Source of the DNA: JACVRW01 sp963757815
Lineage (GTDB): Bacteria > Actinomycetota > Thermoleophilia > Solirubrobacterales > Thermoleophilaceae
DNA: 64,000 nt
Direction: 5' to 3'
NCBI GenBank assembly: GCA_963757815.1
Contig: CAVWSN010000038.1
Coordinates: 104,510-168,509 of the forward strand
Position numbers and translations under genes: made by a program
In this document: positions 56,974-64,000 of the stretch, one piece after another
Numbering within the stretch: the stretch's first letter is position 1
How the letters are laid out: the number at the start of each line of letters is the position of its first letter
The notes under the pieces: generated by a model
The model's database searches: none
What the model saw: the letters and a program-made list of their open reading frames with translations, nothing else
What the model was told of the DNA's origin: nothing

Positions 56974-58066
56974 GCGCCGCCTCGGGCCCCTCCGCCATCG
57001 CGTGCAGGACCGCCTCACGGTCGACGACACCGACCACGCGCCCCTCCTCGACGGCGCGCACCGGGCCGTCGGTCGCGGCCACCAACGGCACCGCGTCCTG
57101 GACCGTGGTGGCCACGTCGAGCTCGGGGCCCTCGGCTTCCTCGCCCGGCCGCGGGTCGCGCATGATCCAGCGCAGCGTGAGCACGTGGGTGCGCGGAATG
57201 TCCCGCGTGAAGTTCTCGACGTACTCGTCGGCGGGCGAGCCGACCAGCTCCTCCGGGGTGCCCAGCTGCACGATCCCGCCGTCGCGCATGATCGCGATCC
57301 GGTCGCCGAGGCGCAGCGCTTCGGGGAGGTCGTGGGTGATGAAGAGCATCGTCTTGCCCGTCTCCGCCTGGAGGCGGATGACCTCGTCCTGCATGTCGCG
57401 GCGGATCAGCGGGTCGAGGGCGCTGAAGGGCTCGTCATAGAGCATCAGCGTGGGATCCACGGCAAAGGCGCGTGCGAGTCCCACGCGCTGCTGCATCCCG
57501 CCCGAGAGCTGGTCGGGGAACTGGTTGGCGGCATCCTCGAGGCCGACGAGGCGGAGTATCTCCTCGGCGCGGGCGAGCCGCTCGGCCTTCGGCACGCCCT
57601 GGATCTCGAGCCCGAAGGCCACGTTGTCGATCACCCTTCGGTGGGCGAGCAGCCCGAAGTGCTGGAAGACCATGGCGACCGTGTGACGGCGAAGGTCGCG
57701 GAGCTGAGCGCCGTCGGCGGCCATGACGTCTTGGCCGGTGATGGTGATCTTCCCGGCGCTCGGCTCGATGAGCCGGATCAGGGTCCGCACCAGGGTGGAC
57801 TTGCCCGAGCCCGAGAGGCCCATCACAACGAAGACCTCGCCGGGGTGGATGACGATCGAGACATCGCGCACTGCGATGACGTTCCCGGTCTTCACGCGCA
57901 GCTCCGCTCGTGAGAGCTCGGCGTCGGGTGTGCCGATGATCCTGTCGCCGTGGGGGCCGAAGACCTTCCAGATGCCCTCGGCACGCACGACCGGCTCGCC
58001 GTCCGGCTCGGCGGCGGGCGTGTTATCGATGGTCGGAGCGGCAGTGCCGCTGCCCGTCTCCCTCAC
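56960..58066 (-). CDS. proV: ProV-type ABC ATPase with CBS-like tail
   Basis: A 368-residue protein: Walker A VVMGLSGSGKSTLVRTLIRL, signature DQLSGGMQQRVGLARAFA, Walker B LMLYDEPFSALDPLIRRDM and FITHDLPEALRLGDRIAI. The C-terminal 70 residues (DAVPLVAATDGPVRAVEEGR) resemble a CBS module, which senses ionic strength in osmotic uptake systems. GTG 58066 start, only three bases from a palindromic operator, so the mRNA leader is very short or the start lies further in. Confidence 0.88.
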   Translation of the reverse strand: MRETGSGTAAPTIDNTPAAEPDGEPVVRAEGIWKVFGPHGDRIIGTPDAELSRAELRVKTGNVIAVRDVSIVIHPGEVFVVMGLSGSGKSTLVRTLIRLIEPSAGKITITGQDVMAADGAQLRDLRRHTVAMVFQHFGLLAHRRVIDNVAFGLEIQGVPKAERLARAEEILRLVGLEDAANQFPDQLSGGMQQRVGLARAFAVDPTLMLYDEPFSALDPLIRRDMQDEVIRLQAETGKTMLFITHDLPEALRLGDRIAIMRDGGIVQLGTPEELVGSPADEYVENFTRDIPRTHVLTLRWIMRDPRPGEEAEGPELDVATTVQDAVPLVAATDGPVRAVEEGRVVGVVDREAVLHAMAEGPEAARGGS

Positions 58067-58069
58067 AGC

Positions 58070-58092
58070 GGGGCCATGATATATCAGGCCCC
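58070..58092. promoter_or_regulatory. Extended palindrome around TGATATATCA before proV
   Basis: GGGGCC, one extra A, TGATATATCA, GGCCCC form a nearly perfect inverted repeat. The core GATATATC recurs at 62788-62797 and 63901-63910, each time ahead of a gene of the same cluster, so a shared regulator is likely. Confidence 0.7.
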
Positions 58093-58146
58093 ATGCGACT
58101 CGCCACGGCTTCGCAGTCGCCTAACAAGCGGCGCGAGCGGCCAGGG

Positions 58147-59601
58147 TCAGGTCCGGATGAGCACCGTCTGCAACTCGGTGAGCGTGTCCATCGGATAGGG
58201 GCCGCCGACCCGTCCGATCCCGCTCTCGGAGCGGGCCCGGCCGCCCCACGGGAGGTGGGGCTCCCAGTAGTTGGTGGTCTCGTTGATGTTCACGAGGCCC
58301 ATGTGGACGGAGTCCGCGTAGCGCATCCCGGCCCCGAGGTCGGCGGTGAAGATGGCGGCCATCAGGCCGAAGCTCTGCACGTTCGTCTGCTCGATCGCCT
58401 CCTCGAGCGAGCCGATGCTCATGATCGGCGCGATCGGGCCGAAGGTCTCCTGCGTGACGGCAATCGAGTCGGCCGGGACCTCGTCGAGCACCGTCGGCTC
58501 CCAGTAAAGGCTGGTCGGGAAGCCCTGCGCGCGGCTGCCGCCGGCGACGACGCGCGCGCCGCGCTCGACCGCGTCGGCCACGTGCGCGTCCATCTTCGCC
58601 GCACCGGCCTCGTTGTTGACGGGGCCCATCGTCGTCGCGTCGTCGAGCGGGTCGCCGAGCCGCACCTCGCGCTCGACCTCGCCGGCCAGGAGCGACACGA
58701 ACTCCTCGCGCACCGCCTCGTGCACGAGCAGCCGTTCTGCCGCCGAGCAGCTCTGGCCGGCGCCGAGGAAGCACCCGACACGCGCCGCGTCGGCCGCGGC
58801 GGCGAGATCGGCGTCGTCCATCACGACGAACGGGCCGTTGCCTCCCATCTCGAGCAGCTGGGCCTTGCCTGCCGCCTGGCGCGAGACGATCAGGCCGGTC
58901 TCGGTGGAGCCCGTGAACGCCACGGCTCGCGTGCCGGGGCTCACGGCCAGCTCGTCGCCCACCTCCGGGCCCGGGCCGAGCACGAAGTTGAACACGCCGG
59001 GCGGGAGGTCGGCCTCGGCGACGCACTCGGCGAGCACGCCGGAGCAGACCGCCGTGGACGGCGCGGGCGTCCAGACGACGGTGCTGCCGCAGGCCAGCGC
59101 CGGAGCGAGCACCTCGGCGGGCATCGTGTACGGCCAGTTCCAGGGGGTGATCAGGCCGAGCACGCCCAGCGGCCGCCGTAGGAGCAGCACGCGCCGGCCG
59201 GGCGCCGCGCTCTCGGGGATCGGCCCTCGACGCGCTTGCCGTCCTCGGCCGCCATGCGGAAGAACTCGATCAGCTCTCCGACCTCGACCTCGGCCTCGGC
59301 CTTGAGCGGCTTGCCCTGGTCGAGGGTGCAGATCGCGCGCCAGCTCGTCGCGGCGGCGCTCGCATGCGTCGGCCACGCGGTGCAGCAGCGCACCGCGCTC
59401 GAAGCCGGTTCGGGCGGCCCAGGCACCGAAGGCGGCGTTCGCGGCCGCGATCGCCCGCCGCGCGTCCTCGCGGCTCCCCTCGGCCACCGGCCCCAGCGAC
59501 TCGCCGGTGGCCGGGCTGGTCGCCTCGACGGTGGCGCCATCGGCGGCGTCGCACCACTCGCCGTCGATGAACATGCGGGTTGCCATAGTCTCGACCGTCA
59601 T
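58147..59601 (-). CDS. Aldehyde dehydrogenase, likely betaine-aldehyde type, two frameshifts
   Basis: About 485 residues after repair. It starts MTVETMATRMFIDGEWCDA. Cofactor site ITPWNWPYTMPAEVLAPALA, catalytic Glu in LLEMGGNGPFVVMDDADL and catalytic Cys in FLGAGQSCSAAERLLVHE. Between about 59343 and 59215 the frame leaves and returns; the alternative frame reads TLDQGKPLKAEAEVEVGELI and EFFRMAAEDGKRVEG. The ATG overlaps the stop of the GMC oxidoreductase (ATGA). Together they could turn choline into glycine betaine; other amino-aldehydes are possible. Confidence 0.82.
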   Translation of the reverse strand: MTVETMATRMFIDGEWCDAADGATVEATSPATGESLGPVAEGSREDARRAIAAANAAFGAWAARTGFERGALLHRVADACERRRDELARDLHPRPGQAAQGRGRGRGRRADRVLPHGGRGRQARRGPIPESAAPGRRVLLLRRPLGVLGLITPWNWPYTMPAEVLAPALACGSTVVWTPAPSTAVCSGVLAECVAEADLPPGVFNFVLGPGPEVGDELAVSPGTRAVAFTGSTETGLIVSRQAAGKAQLLEMGGNGPFVVMDDADLAAAADAARVGCFLGAGQSCSAAERLLVHEAVREEFVSLLAGEVEREVRLGDPLDDATTMGPVNNEAGAAKMDAHVADAVERGARVVAGGSRAQGFPTSLYWEPTVLDEVPADSIAVTQETFGPIAPIMSIGSLEEAIEQTNVQSFGLMAAIFTADLGAGMRYADSVHMGLVNINETTNYWEPHLPWGGRARSESGIGRVGGPYPMDTLTELQTVLIRT

Positions 59602-61163
59602 CGGGTGGCGGCGGGCTCGCGGGCATCCTGCTTGACCATGTCGGCGCACTTCTCCCCGATCATCGTCGTGGTGATGACCGGGTTCGGGGCCACGAGAAAC
59701 GGCATGATCGACCCGTCGCACACGCGCAGCCCGCGCACCCCCTTGACCCGCAGCCGCGGGTCGAGCGGCGTGTCGCGATCGTCGGGTGCGCCCATCCGCA
59801 CCGTGGAGGAGAGGTGGTAGACGGTGTTGTGCGCCTTGTGGATGTAGTCGAGCAGCTCGTCGTCGCTCTGGTTCTCAGGCCCCGGCGCGAGCTCGTCGCC
59901 GCGCCATTCGTCCATCGCCGGCTGCGAAACGATCTCCCGTGCCAGCCTGACCCCGTGGAGCATCACGCGCTCGTCGTGGGCCTCGGTGAAGTAGCGCGGG
60001 TCGACCTTCGGCTTGTCGCGGTAATCGGGTGAGCGCAGGCGCAGGGTCCCATGCGAGCGCGCGCGCGTGACGTTCGGAGTCAGACAGAAGGCGTTCTCCG
60101 TCGTGGGGTAGCCGTGGCGGACCGTGTTCATGTCGAACGGCACCGAGCCGTAGTGGAACATCAGGTCGGGCCGGTCGAGCCCCTCCTCGGTCATCGTGAA
60201 GATGCCGATCTCCCACCACTGCGTCGAGGTGGTCACCATCGGCTGCTTGGCCTCCCACATGACGAGCCCTTCGGGGTGGTCCTCGAGGTGCGAGCCCACG
60301 CCGGGCGAGTCAACGAGGACGTCGATGCCGAACTCGCGCAGGTGGTCCGCCGGCCCGATGCCCGAGAGCATCAGCAGCTTGGGGGAGTCGACCGGCCCGC
60401 AGCTGACAATCACCTCACGCCGCGAGCCGGCCTGGATCGAGTGGATCAGGTCGGGGCTGAGGTACTCCACCCCGATGCAGCCGTCGCCATCGAAGAGCAG
60501 GCGCTTCGCGCGGCACCCGGTGCGCACCTCGAGGTTCTTGCGCTCGTCCATGATCGGGTGCACGTACGACTTCGAGGACGAGGAACGCACGTTGTTCTCG
60601 TCCGAGGCGATCTGGAGCCAGTTGGCCCCGTGGGTGACGGTCTTGCCGCTGTTGAACTGGACGGTGGGGATGCCCGCCTGGTTGCAGGCCTGGAGCAGCG
60701 CCACTCCGCAGGGATCGTTCGGTGGCACATCGCGGAGCTTCACCGGGCCGGAGCGGCCGTGGTGGTCGCCCTCGCCCCCGTTGTTCTCGAGCCGCTTCAC
60801 GAGCGGAAAGCACTCCGCCGCGCTCCAGCCCTCGCAGCCCACGGAAACCCACTCGTCGAGGTCCTCGGCCGGCGGCCAGAAGGAGATGCACGAATTATGC
60901 GAGGAGCAGCCTCCGAGGACCTTGGCCCGGGCGTGGCGCAGGAACGAGTTGCCCCGCTCCTGCGGCTCGATCGGGTAGTCCCAGTCGTAGCCGGACCCGA
61001 GCAGCGCCATCCAGGCGTCGAGCTGGAGGATGGCCTGGTCGCCCACGTCGGACGGCCCGGCCTCGAGCAGCAGGACGTTCGTCCCGGGATCCTCCGACAG
61101 GCGTGCCGCAACCACCGCGCCGGCGGTGCCGCCGCCCACTACCAGGTAGTCGAACTGCTCCAT
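59598..61163 (-). CDS. betA: GMC-family oxidoreductase, choline-dehydrogenase-like
   Basis: A 521-residue FAD enzyme: YLVVGGGTAGAVVAARLSED (ADP-binding), HARAKVLGGCSSHNSCISFW (GMC signature 1 region), VIVSCGPVDSPKLLMLSGIG (GMC signature 2) and the active-site text YHLSSTVRMG with APNPVITTTMIGEKCADM. It oxidises an alcohol to an aldehyde; linkage to an aldehyde dehydrogenase and betaine-type transporters favours choline. The symbol is tentative. Confidence 0.85.
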   Translation of the reverse strand: MEQFDYLVVGGGTAGAVVAARLSEDPGTNVLLLEAGPSDVGDQAILQLDAWMALLGSGYDWDYPIEPQERGNSFLRHARAKVLGGCSSHNSCISFWPPAEDLDEWVSVGCEGWSAAECFPLVKRLENNGGEGDHHGRSGPVKLRDVPPNDPCGVALLQACNQAGIPTVQFNSGKTVTHGANWLQIASDENNVRSSSSKSYVHPIMDERKNLEVRTGCRAKRLLFDGDGCIGVEYLSPDLIHSIQAGSRREVIVSCGPVDSPKLLMLSGIGPADHLREFGIDVLVDSPGVGSHLEDHPEGLVMWEAKQPMVTTSTQWWEIGIFTMTEEGLDRPDLMFHYGSVPFDMNTVRHGYPTTENAFCLTPNVTRARSHGTLRLRSPDYRDKPKVDPRYFTEAHDERVMLHGVRLAREIVSQPAMDEWRGDELAPGPENQSDDELLDYIHKAHNTVYHLSSTVRMGAPDDRDTPLDPRLRVKGVRGLRVCDGSIMPFLVAPNPVITTTMIGEKCADMVKQDAREPAATR

Positions 61164-61178
61164 GAGTCTCCTATCGTC

Positions 61179-62766
61179 TTACGCGCGCGTTACTCCGAGG
61201 ACCCCGCGGGCGCGGGCTGAGCCGCGCCCCGGAGCGGCCTCCGCCGGCGCCTCGAGTGCGTGCGAGGCCAGCACACCGGTCTTGTGGCGCTGGACTAACC
61301 AGTAGTAGGCGAGCCCGCCGAAGAAGACGATGCCGATGAACAGGACCGCCCCGTACTGGAGGTACCAGTGGAAGGGCTCAACCGCGTTGTAGACGTCCTT
61401 GCGCGGCCAGCCGAGGTTGATGCACATGAACGACGCCCCACCCGACCGCCAGGATGTTGATCGGCAGCCCGAGCTTCCCGAGGGAGAAGTAGCCCTTCTC
61501 CTTCGCGTCCTTCGGCGGCCACTCCCCGCGCAGCCGGCTGGACAGCATCGGCACCGTCACGAGCAGGTAGGCGATGTAGATCATGATGATCCCGATGCTC
61601 GTGATCACCGTGAAGATCTGCGGCTGCCGGATGTTCACCACGAGGATCAGGAGCGCGAGGAAGCCGATGAGGACGGCGGGGACGATCGGCGTCTTGGTCT
61701 TCGGGTGAACCTTCGCGAGCCGCTCGCCGGCCGGCAGGTTGTTGTCGCGCGCCATCGCGAACATCATCCGGATGGTGGCGGTTTGGACGGCCAGGCAGCA
61801 GACCGTGATGGCAATCGCCACGCAGATCAGGAAGATCTTCCCGACGGTGCTGCCGAACACGTCCAGGACGACGAACTGCAGCCCGCCCGCGGCGATCTCG
61901 GGGGAGTTGATGTCGCTCACGGCGAGGATCGCGAACAACAGGATCGAGCCGCCCAGCAGGAACGAGGCGACGACGGCGCGAAGGATCGCCGTCGGCGCGG
62001 TGCGGCGCGGGTCGAGCGTCTCCTCGCCGAGCGAGCTGGCGGTGTCGAAGCCGTACATCACGTAGGCGGAGGCGAGCGCCGCGGTAAGGAACGCGCCGAG
62101 ATAGCCCCAGTCGTGGCCCTCGCCCGTGCCCTGCGTCTCGAACAGCACGTCAGGACCGCGCGTGATGTTGACCGCGAGCAGGACGATCAGCAGCACGGAA
62201 GCGATCAGCTCGATGAACACGCCCGCGCTGTTGATGCGCGCCATCAGCTTCACGCCCAAGGCGTTGATGACTGTCGTGAAGATGATCAGCACCGTCCCGA
62301 GGAGCACGGCGTTGACGGCGTAGTCGTACTTGCCGGTGCCGTCGCCAACGAACTGGAACTCCGACCAGATCTGGGGCAGGGTGTACTGGTAGGCAAGGGC
62401 CACCGCGGCGAGCGTCACGATCGACGCGGTCAGCATCATCCAGCCGCCCAACCAGGCAACCGTCGCGGTGCTCAAGCGCTTGGCCCAGTTGTAGATCGAC
62501 CCGGCCACCGGGAAGTTGGCGGCGAGCTCGGCGAAGGTCAGCGCCACCATCAGCTGGCCGACGAAGACCATCGGCCAGGTCCACCAGTAGGCCGGCCCGC
62601 CGAACGCGAAGCCGAAGAAGAAGAGCTGGAAGACGCCCGTGAGGATCGAGATGTAGCTGATCCCCGCCGCGAAGCTGGCGAACTTGCCGATGCTGCGGTC
62701 GAGCTCCTGCTTGTAGCCGAACTCGGCGAGCTCGTCGGACTGAGCCCCGGCCACGTCCGTCGCCAC
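61179..62766 (-). CDS. APC-superfamily amino acid/amine permease, one frameshift
   Basis: About 528 residues after repair with twelve membrane helices. It starts MATDVAGAQSDELAEFGYKQ, with the APC helix-1 region FASFAAGISYISILTGVF and ALASAYVMYGFDTASSLGEE (helix 6 region). The frame shifts near 61434; removing one base joins INILAVGWG to SFMCINLGWPRKDVYNAVEP. Context suggests uptake of an amine or amino acid related to choline/betaine use. A GATATATC site lies 22 bp before the start. Confidence 0.85.
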
Positions 62767-62787
62767 GGGCGACCTCCTCTCGAGTAC

Positions 62788-62797
62788 TGATATATCT
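62788..62797. promoter_or_regulatory. TGATATATCT site upstream of the APC permease
   Basis: Second copy of the cluster's palindromic core, between the stop of the binding-protein gene (62815) and the start of the permease gene (62766) on the minus strand. It implies a separate promoter here. Confidence 0.65.
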
Positions 62798-62814
62798 GGG
62801 CGCCGGGCGGTCGC

Positions 62815-63802
62815 TCACTGCAACCACGCCCGCCAGACGCTCGGGTTGTCGTTGACCCACTGCTCCGCGGCCTGGCTGATCGGCACGCCCTCCGAGTCGA
62901 CCTGGAAGGCGATCTCCTGCTGGTCCTCGGTCGTGTACTGGAAGTTCTTGAAGAGGTTGAACGCCTCCGGCGCCTTGTCCTCGAGCCCGAGCCAGACGGC
63001 CTTGAAGAGGACGTCGTTGGCGTAGTCGCAGTCGTAGCCCTCGCCGTCCCGCTCGCGCGCCGCCTCCTCGCAGTCCTCGTCGTAGGCGGGCAGCTGGACC
63101 TCCGTGAGGTCGTACTTCCGGTGCACCCAGTGCGGCGTGTAGAAGTAGGCGAGGATCGGCCGCTCCGCGCTGACGGCCTCGTCGAGCGCACTCGATGATG
63201 CCCTGCTCCGAGCCCGTGTTGACCACCTTCAGGTCAAGGCCGAGGCTGTTGATGATCTCCTCGTCGTACGAGACGAAGGTGGGGTCGCCGGCGATGAACT
63301 CGCCGTTCACGACGTCCTCGTTCCCCTTCAGGCCCTGGTAGCGCGCGAGCTCGGGCCGTTCCTCGACCAGGTAGGTCGGGATCCACCAGCCGATGTTCCC
63401 GATCAGGCCCAGCTCACCGACGTCGATCATGCCGCCGTCGCGGAGGGGACCGCCCCGCCGACCCTCGATGTAGCGGTTGATGTCCGCGGCGTGGCCGGAC
63501 GGCCATATCTCGAGCGACGCGTCCAGCTCGCCCTTCGCGATCGCGGGGAACTGGCTGTTCTCGTCGATCTCGACCAGCTCGACCTTGTATCCGAGCTCCC
63601 GCTCGAGCAGCACCTTGGCGACGTTCGCGTTAACGGCCGAGCCCGTCCAGGGGTTGACTGCGATCCTGATCGTCTCGCCCCCGCCGGCGCTCTCGCCCGC
63701 GGCCGGCTCGTCGTCGTCGCCGCAGCCGGCGACGAGCAGCAGCGCCGCGCCGACCGCTGCGAGGCCGACCCATGCCTTCGCTCGTCTAACCGGCTCGCGC
63801 AC
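62815..63802 (-). CDS. Second glycine betaine/choline-type binding lipoprotein (OpuAC), one frameshift
   Basis: About 328 residues after repair. The lipoprotein signal ends GAALLLVAGCGDDD. OpuAC text: IRIAVNPWTGSAVNANVAKV, GELDASLEIWPSGHAADIN and IGNIGWWIPTYLVEERPEL. The frame shifts near 63193 (GIIEC joined to LDEAVSAERPILAYFYTPHW), then continues HRKYDLTEVQLPAYDEDCEE to WRAWLQ. It is about 40% alike in style to the other OpuAC protein, and both end with a Trp-Leu-Gln. No permease gene is adjacent; it may share the ProV transporter. GTG 63802 follows AAAGGAGGG. Confidence 0.85.
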
Positions 63803-63900
63803 CGTCGCGACCCTCCTTTGGCCTGTCCGTCCACCCGATGGGCGTTGCGATTCAGGCTTCGGTGGCGGAATATCCCAGGGCCCGGCAGGCCTGTCAAGAC

Positions 63901-63910
63901 TGATATATCT
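63901..63910. promoter_or_regulatory. TGATATATCT site between divergent genes
   Basis: Third copy of the core. It lies 99 bp before the second binding-protein gene (minus) and 45 bp before the partial gene at 63955 (plus), so it could control either or both. Confidence 0.65.
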
Positions 63911-63954
63911 GAACCTGCCCGCCTGGGCCGGCAACGTGCCCGGGCCATCGGACC

Positions 63955-64000
63955 GTGCACGACATCGCCGAGTTCCTCCAGCGTCATCCGCCCTTCGACA
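63955..64000 (+). CDS. Start of a gene, probably cyclic-nucleotide-binding-domain protein (cut by the edge)
   Basis: GTG 63955 opens VHDIAEFLQRHPPFD and runs off the window after 15 codons. This opening is typical of proteins with an N-terminal cyclic-nucleotide-binding domain followed by CBS and nucleotidyltransferase domains. With so few residues the call is tentative. Confidence 0.45.
   Translation, partial: MHDIAEFLQRHPPFD

Overview
The window is 64 kb of very GC-rich DNA from a chromosome that looks actinobacterial. The GTG starts, the ATGA/GTGA gene overlaps and several family types (paired peptidoglycan-binding repeats, ECF41 sigma factor, DUF167, cyclase with a short N-terminal domain) suggest the Thermoleophilia/Solirubrobacterales. 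That placement is inference from gene content and not a database match.

Layout. At 1-3.2 kb there is a cut-off nucleotide cyclase, an orphan NarL-type histidine kinase and an AraC regulator. The regulator is divergent from a broken phytanoyl-CoA dioxygenase gene (3.3-4.0 kb). At 4.2-11.0 kb lies the most unusual locus: a giant secreted Pro/Val/Glu heptad-repeat protein with a C-terminal membrane anchor, then a gene that, after two small frame repairs, encodes one protein with signal peptide, two peptidoglycan-binding domains, a membrane helix, an Arg/Tyr-rich stretch and a degenerate serine-recombinase domain. From 11 to 30 kb there are mostly single genes: glycosyltransferase, secreted S15 peptidase, VOC protein, reductase, sigma factor, flavin monooxygenase, PepSY protein, two metallo-beta-lactamase-fold proteins, a membrane protein, secreted hydrolases, an ArsR/SRPBCC pair, an esterase, and an OmpR-type two-component system beside a secreted repeat protein. 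At 30.2-33.8 kb is an iron-uptake pair (EfeO-like lipoprotein and FTR1 permease) behind an iron-box-like operator.

From 34.6 to 48.1 kb runs an inositol-catabolism cluster: a LacI regulator and, divergently, iolE, a sugar ABC transporter, two Gfo/Idh/MocA dehydrogenases, an RmlD-like reductase, iolC, iolD, iolB and iolA/mmsA, nearly all joined by short overlaps. From 48.4 to 53.9 kb there is an ECF41 sigma factor with an oxidoreductase, plus small metabolic genes. From 53.9 to 63.8 kb, all on the minus strand, is a quaternary-amine cluster: two glycine-betaine/choline-type binding proteins, a double permease, a ProV-type ATPase, a GMC (choline-dehydrogenase-like) oxidoreductase, an aldehyde dehydrogenase and an amino-acid/amine permease. 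Three copies of a GATATATC palindrome stand before its transcription units. A partial cyclic-nucleotide-binding gene starts at the right edge.

A caution for every reader: many genes are interrupted by single-base shifts. Outside the repeat gene almost all are one extra base in a short homopolymer, which points to sequencing or assembly error and not to real decay. Gene limits below are for the restored genes.
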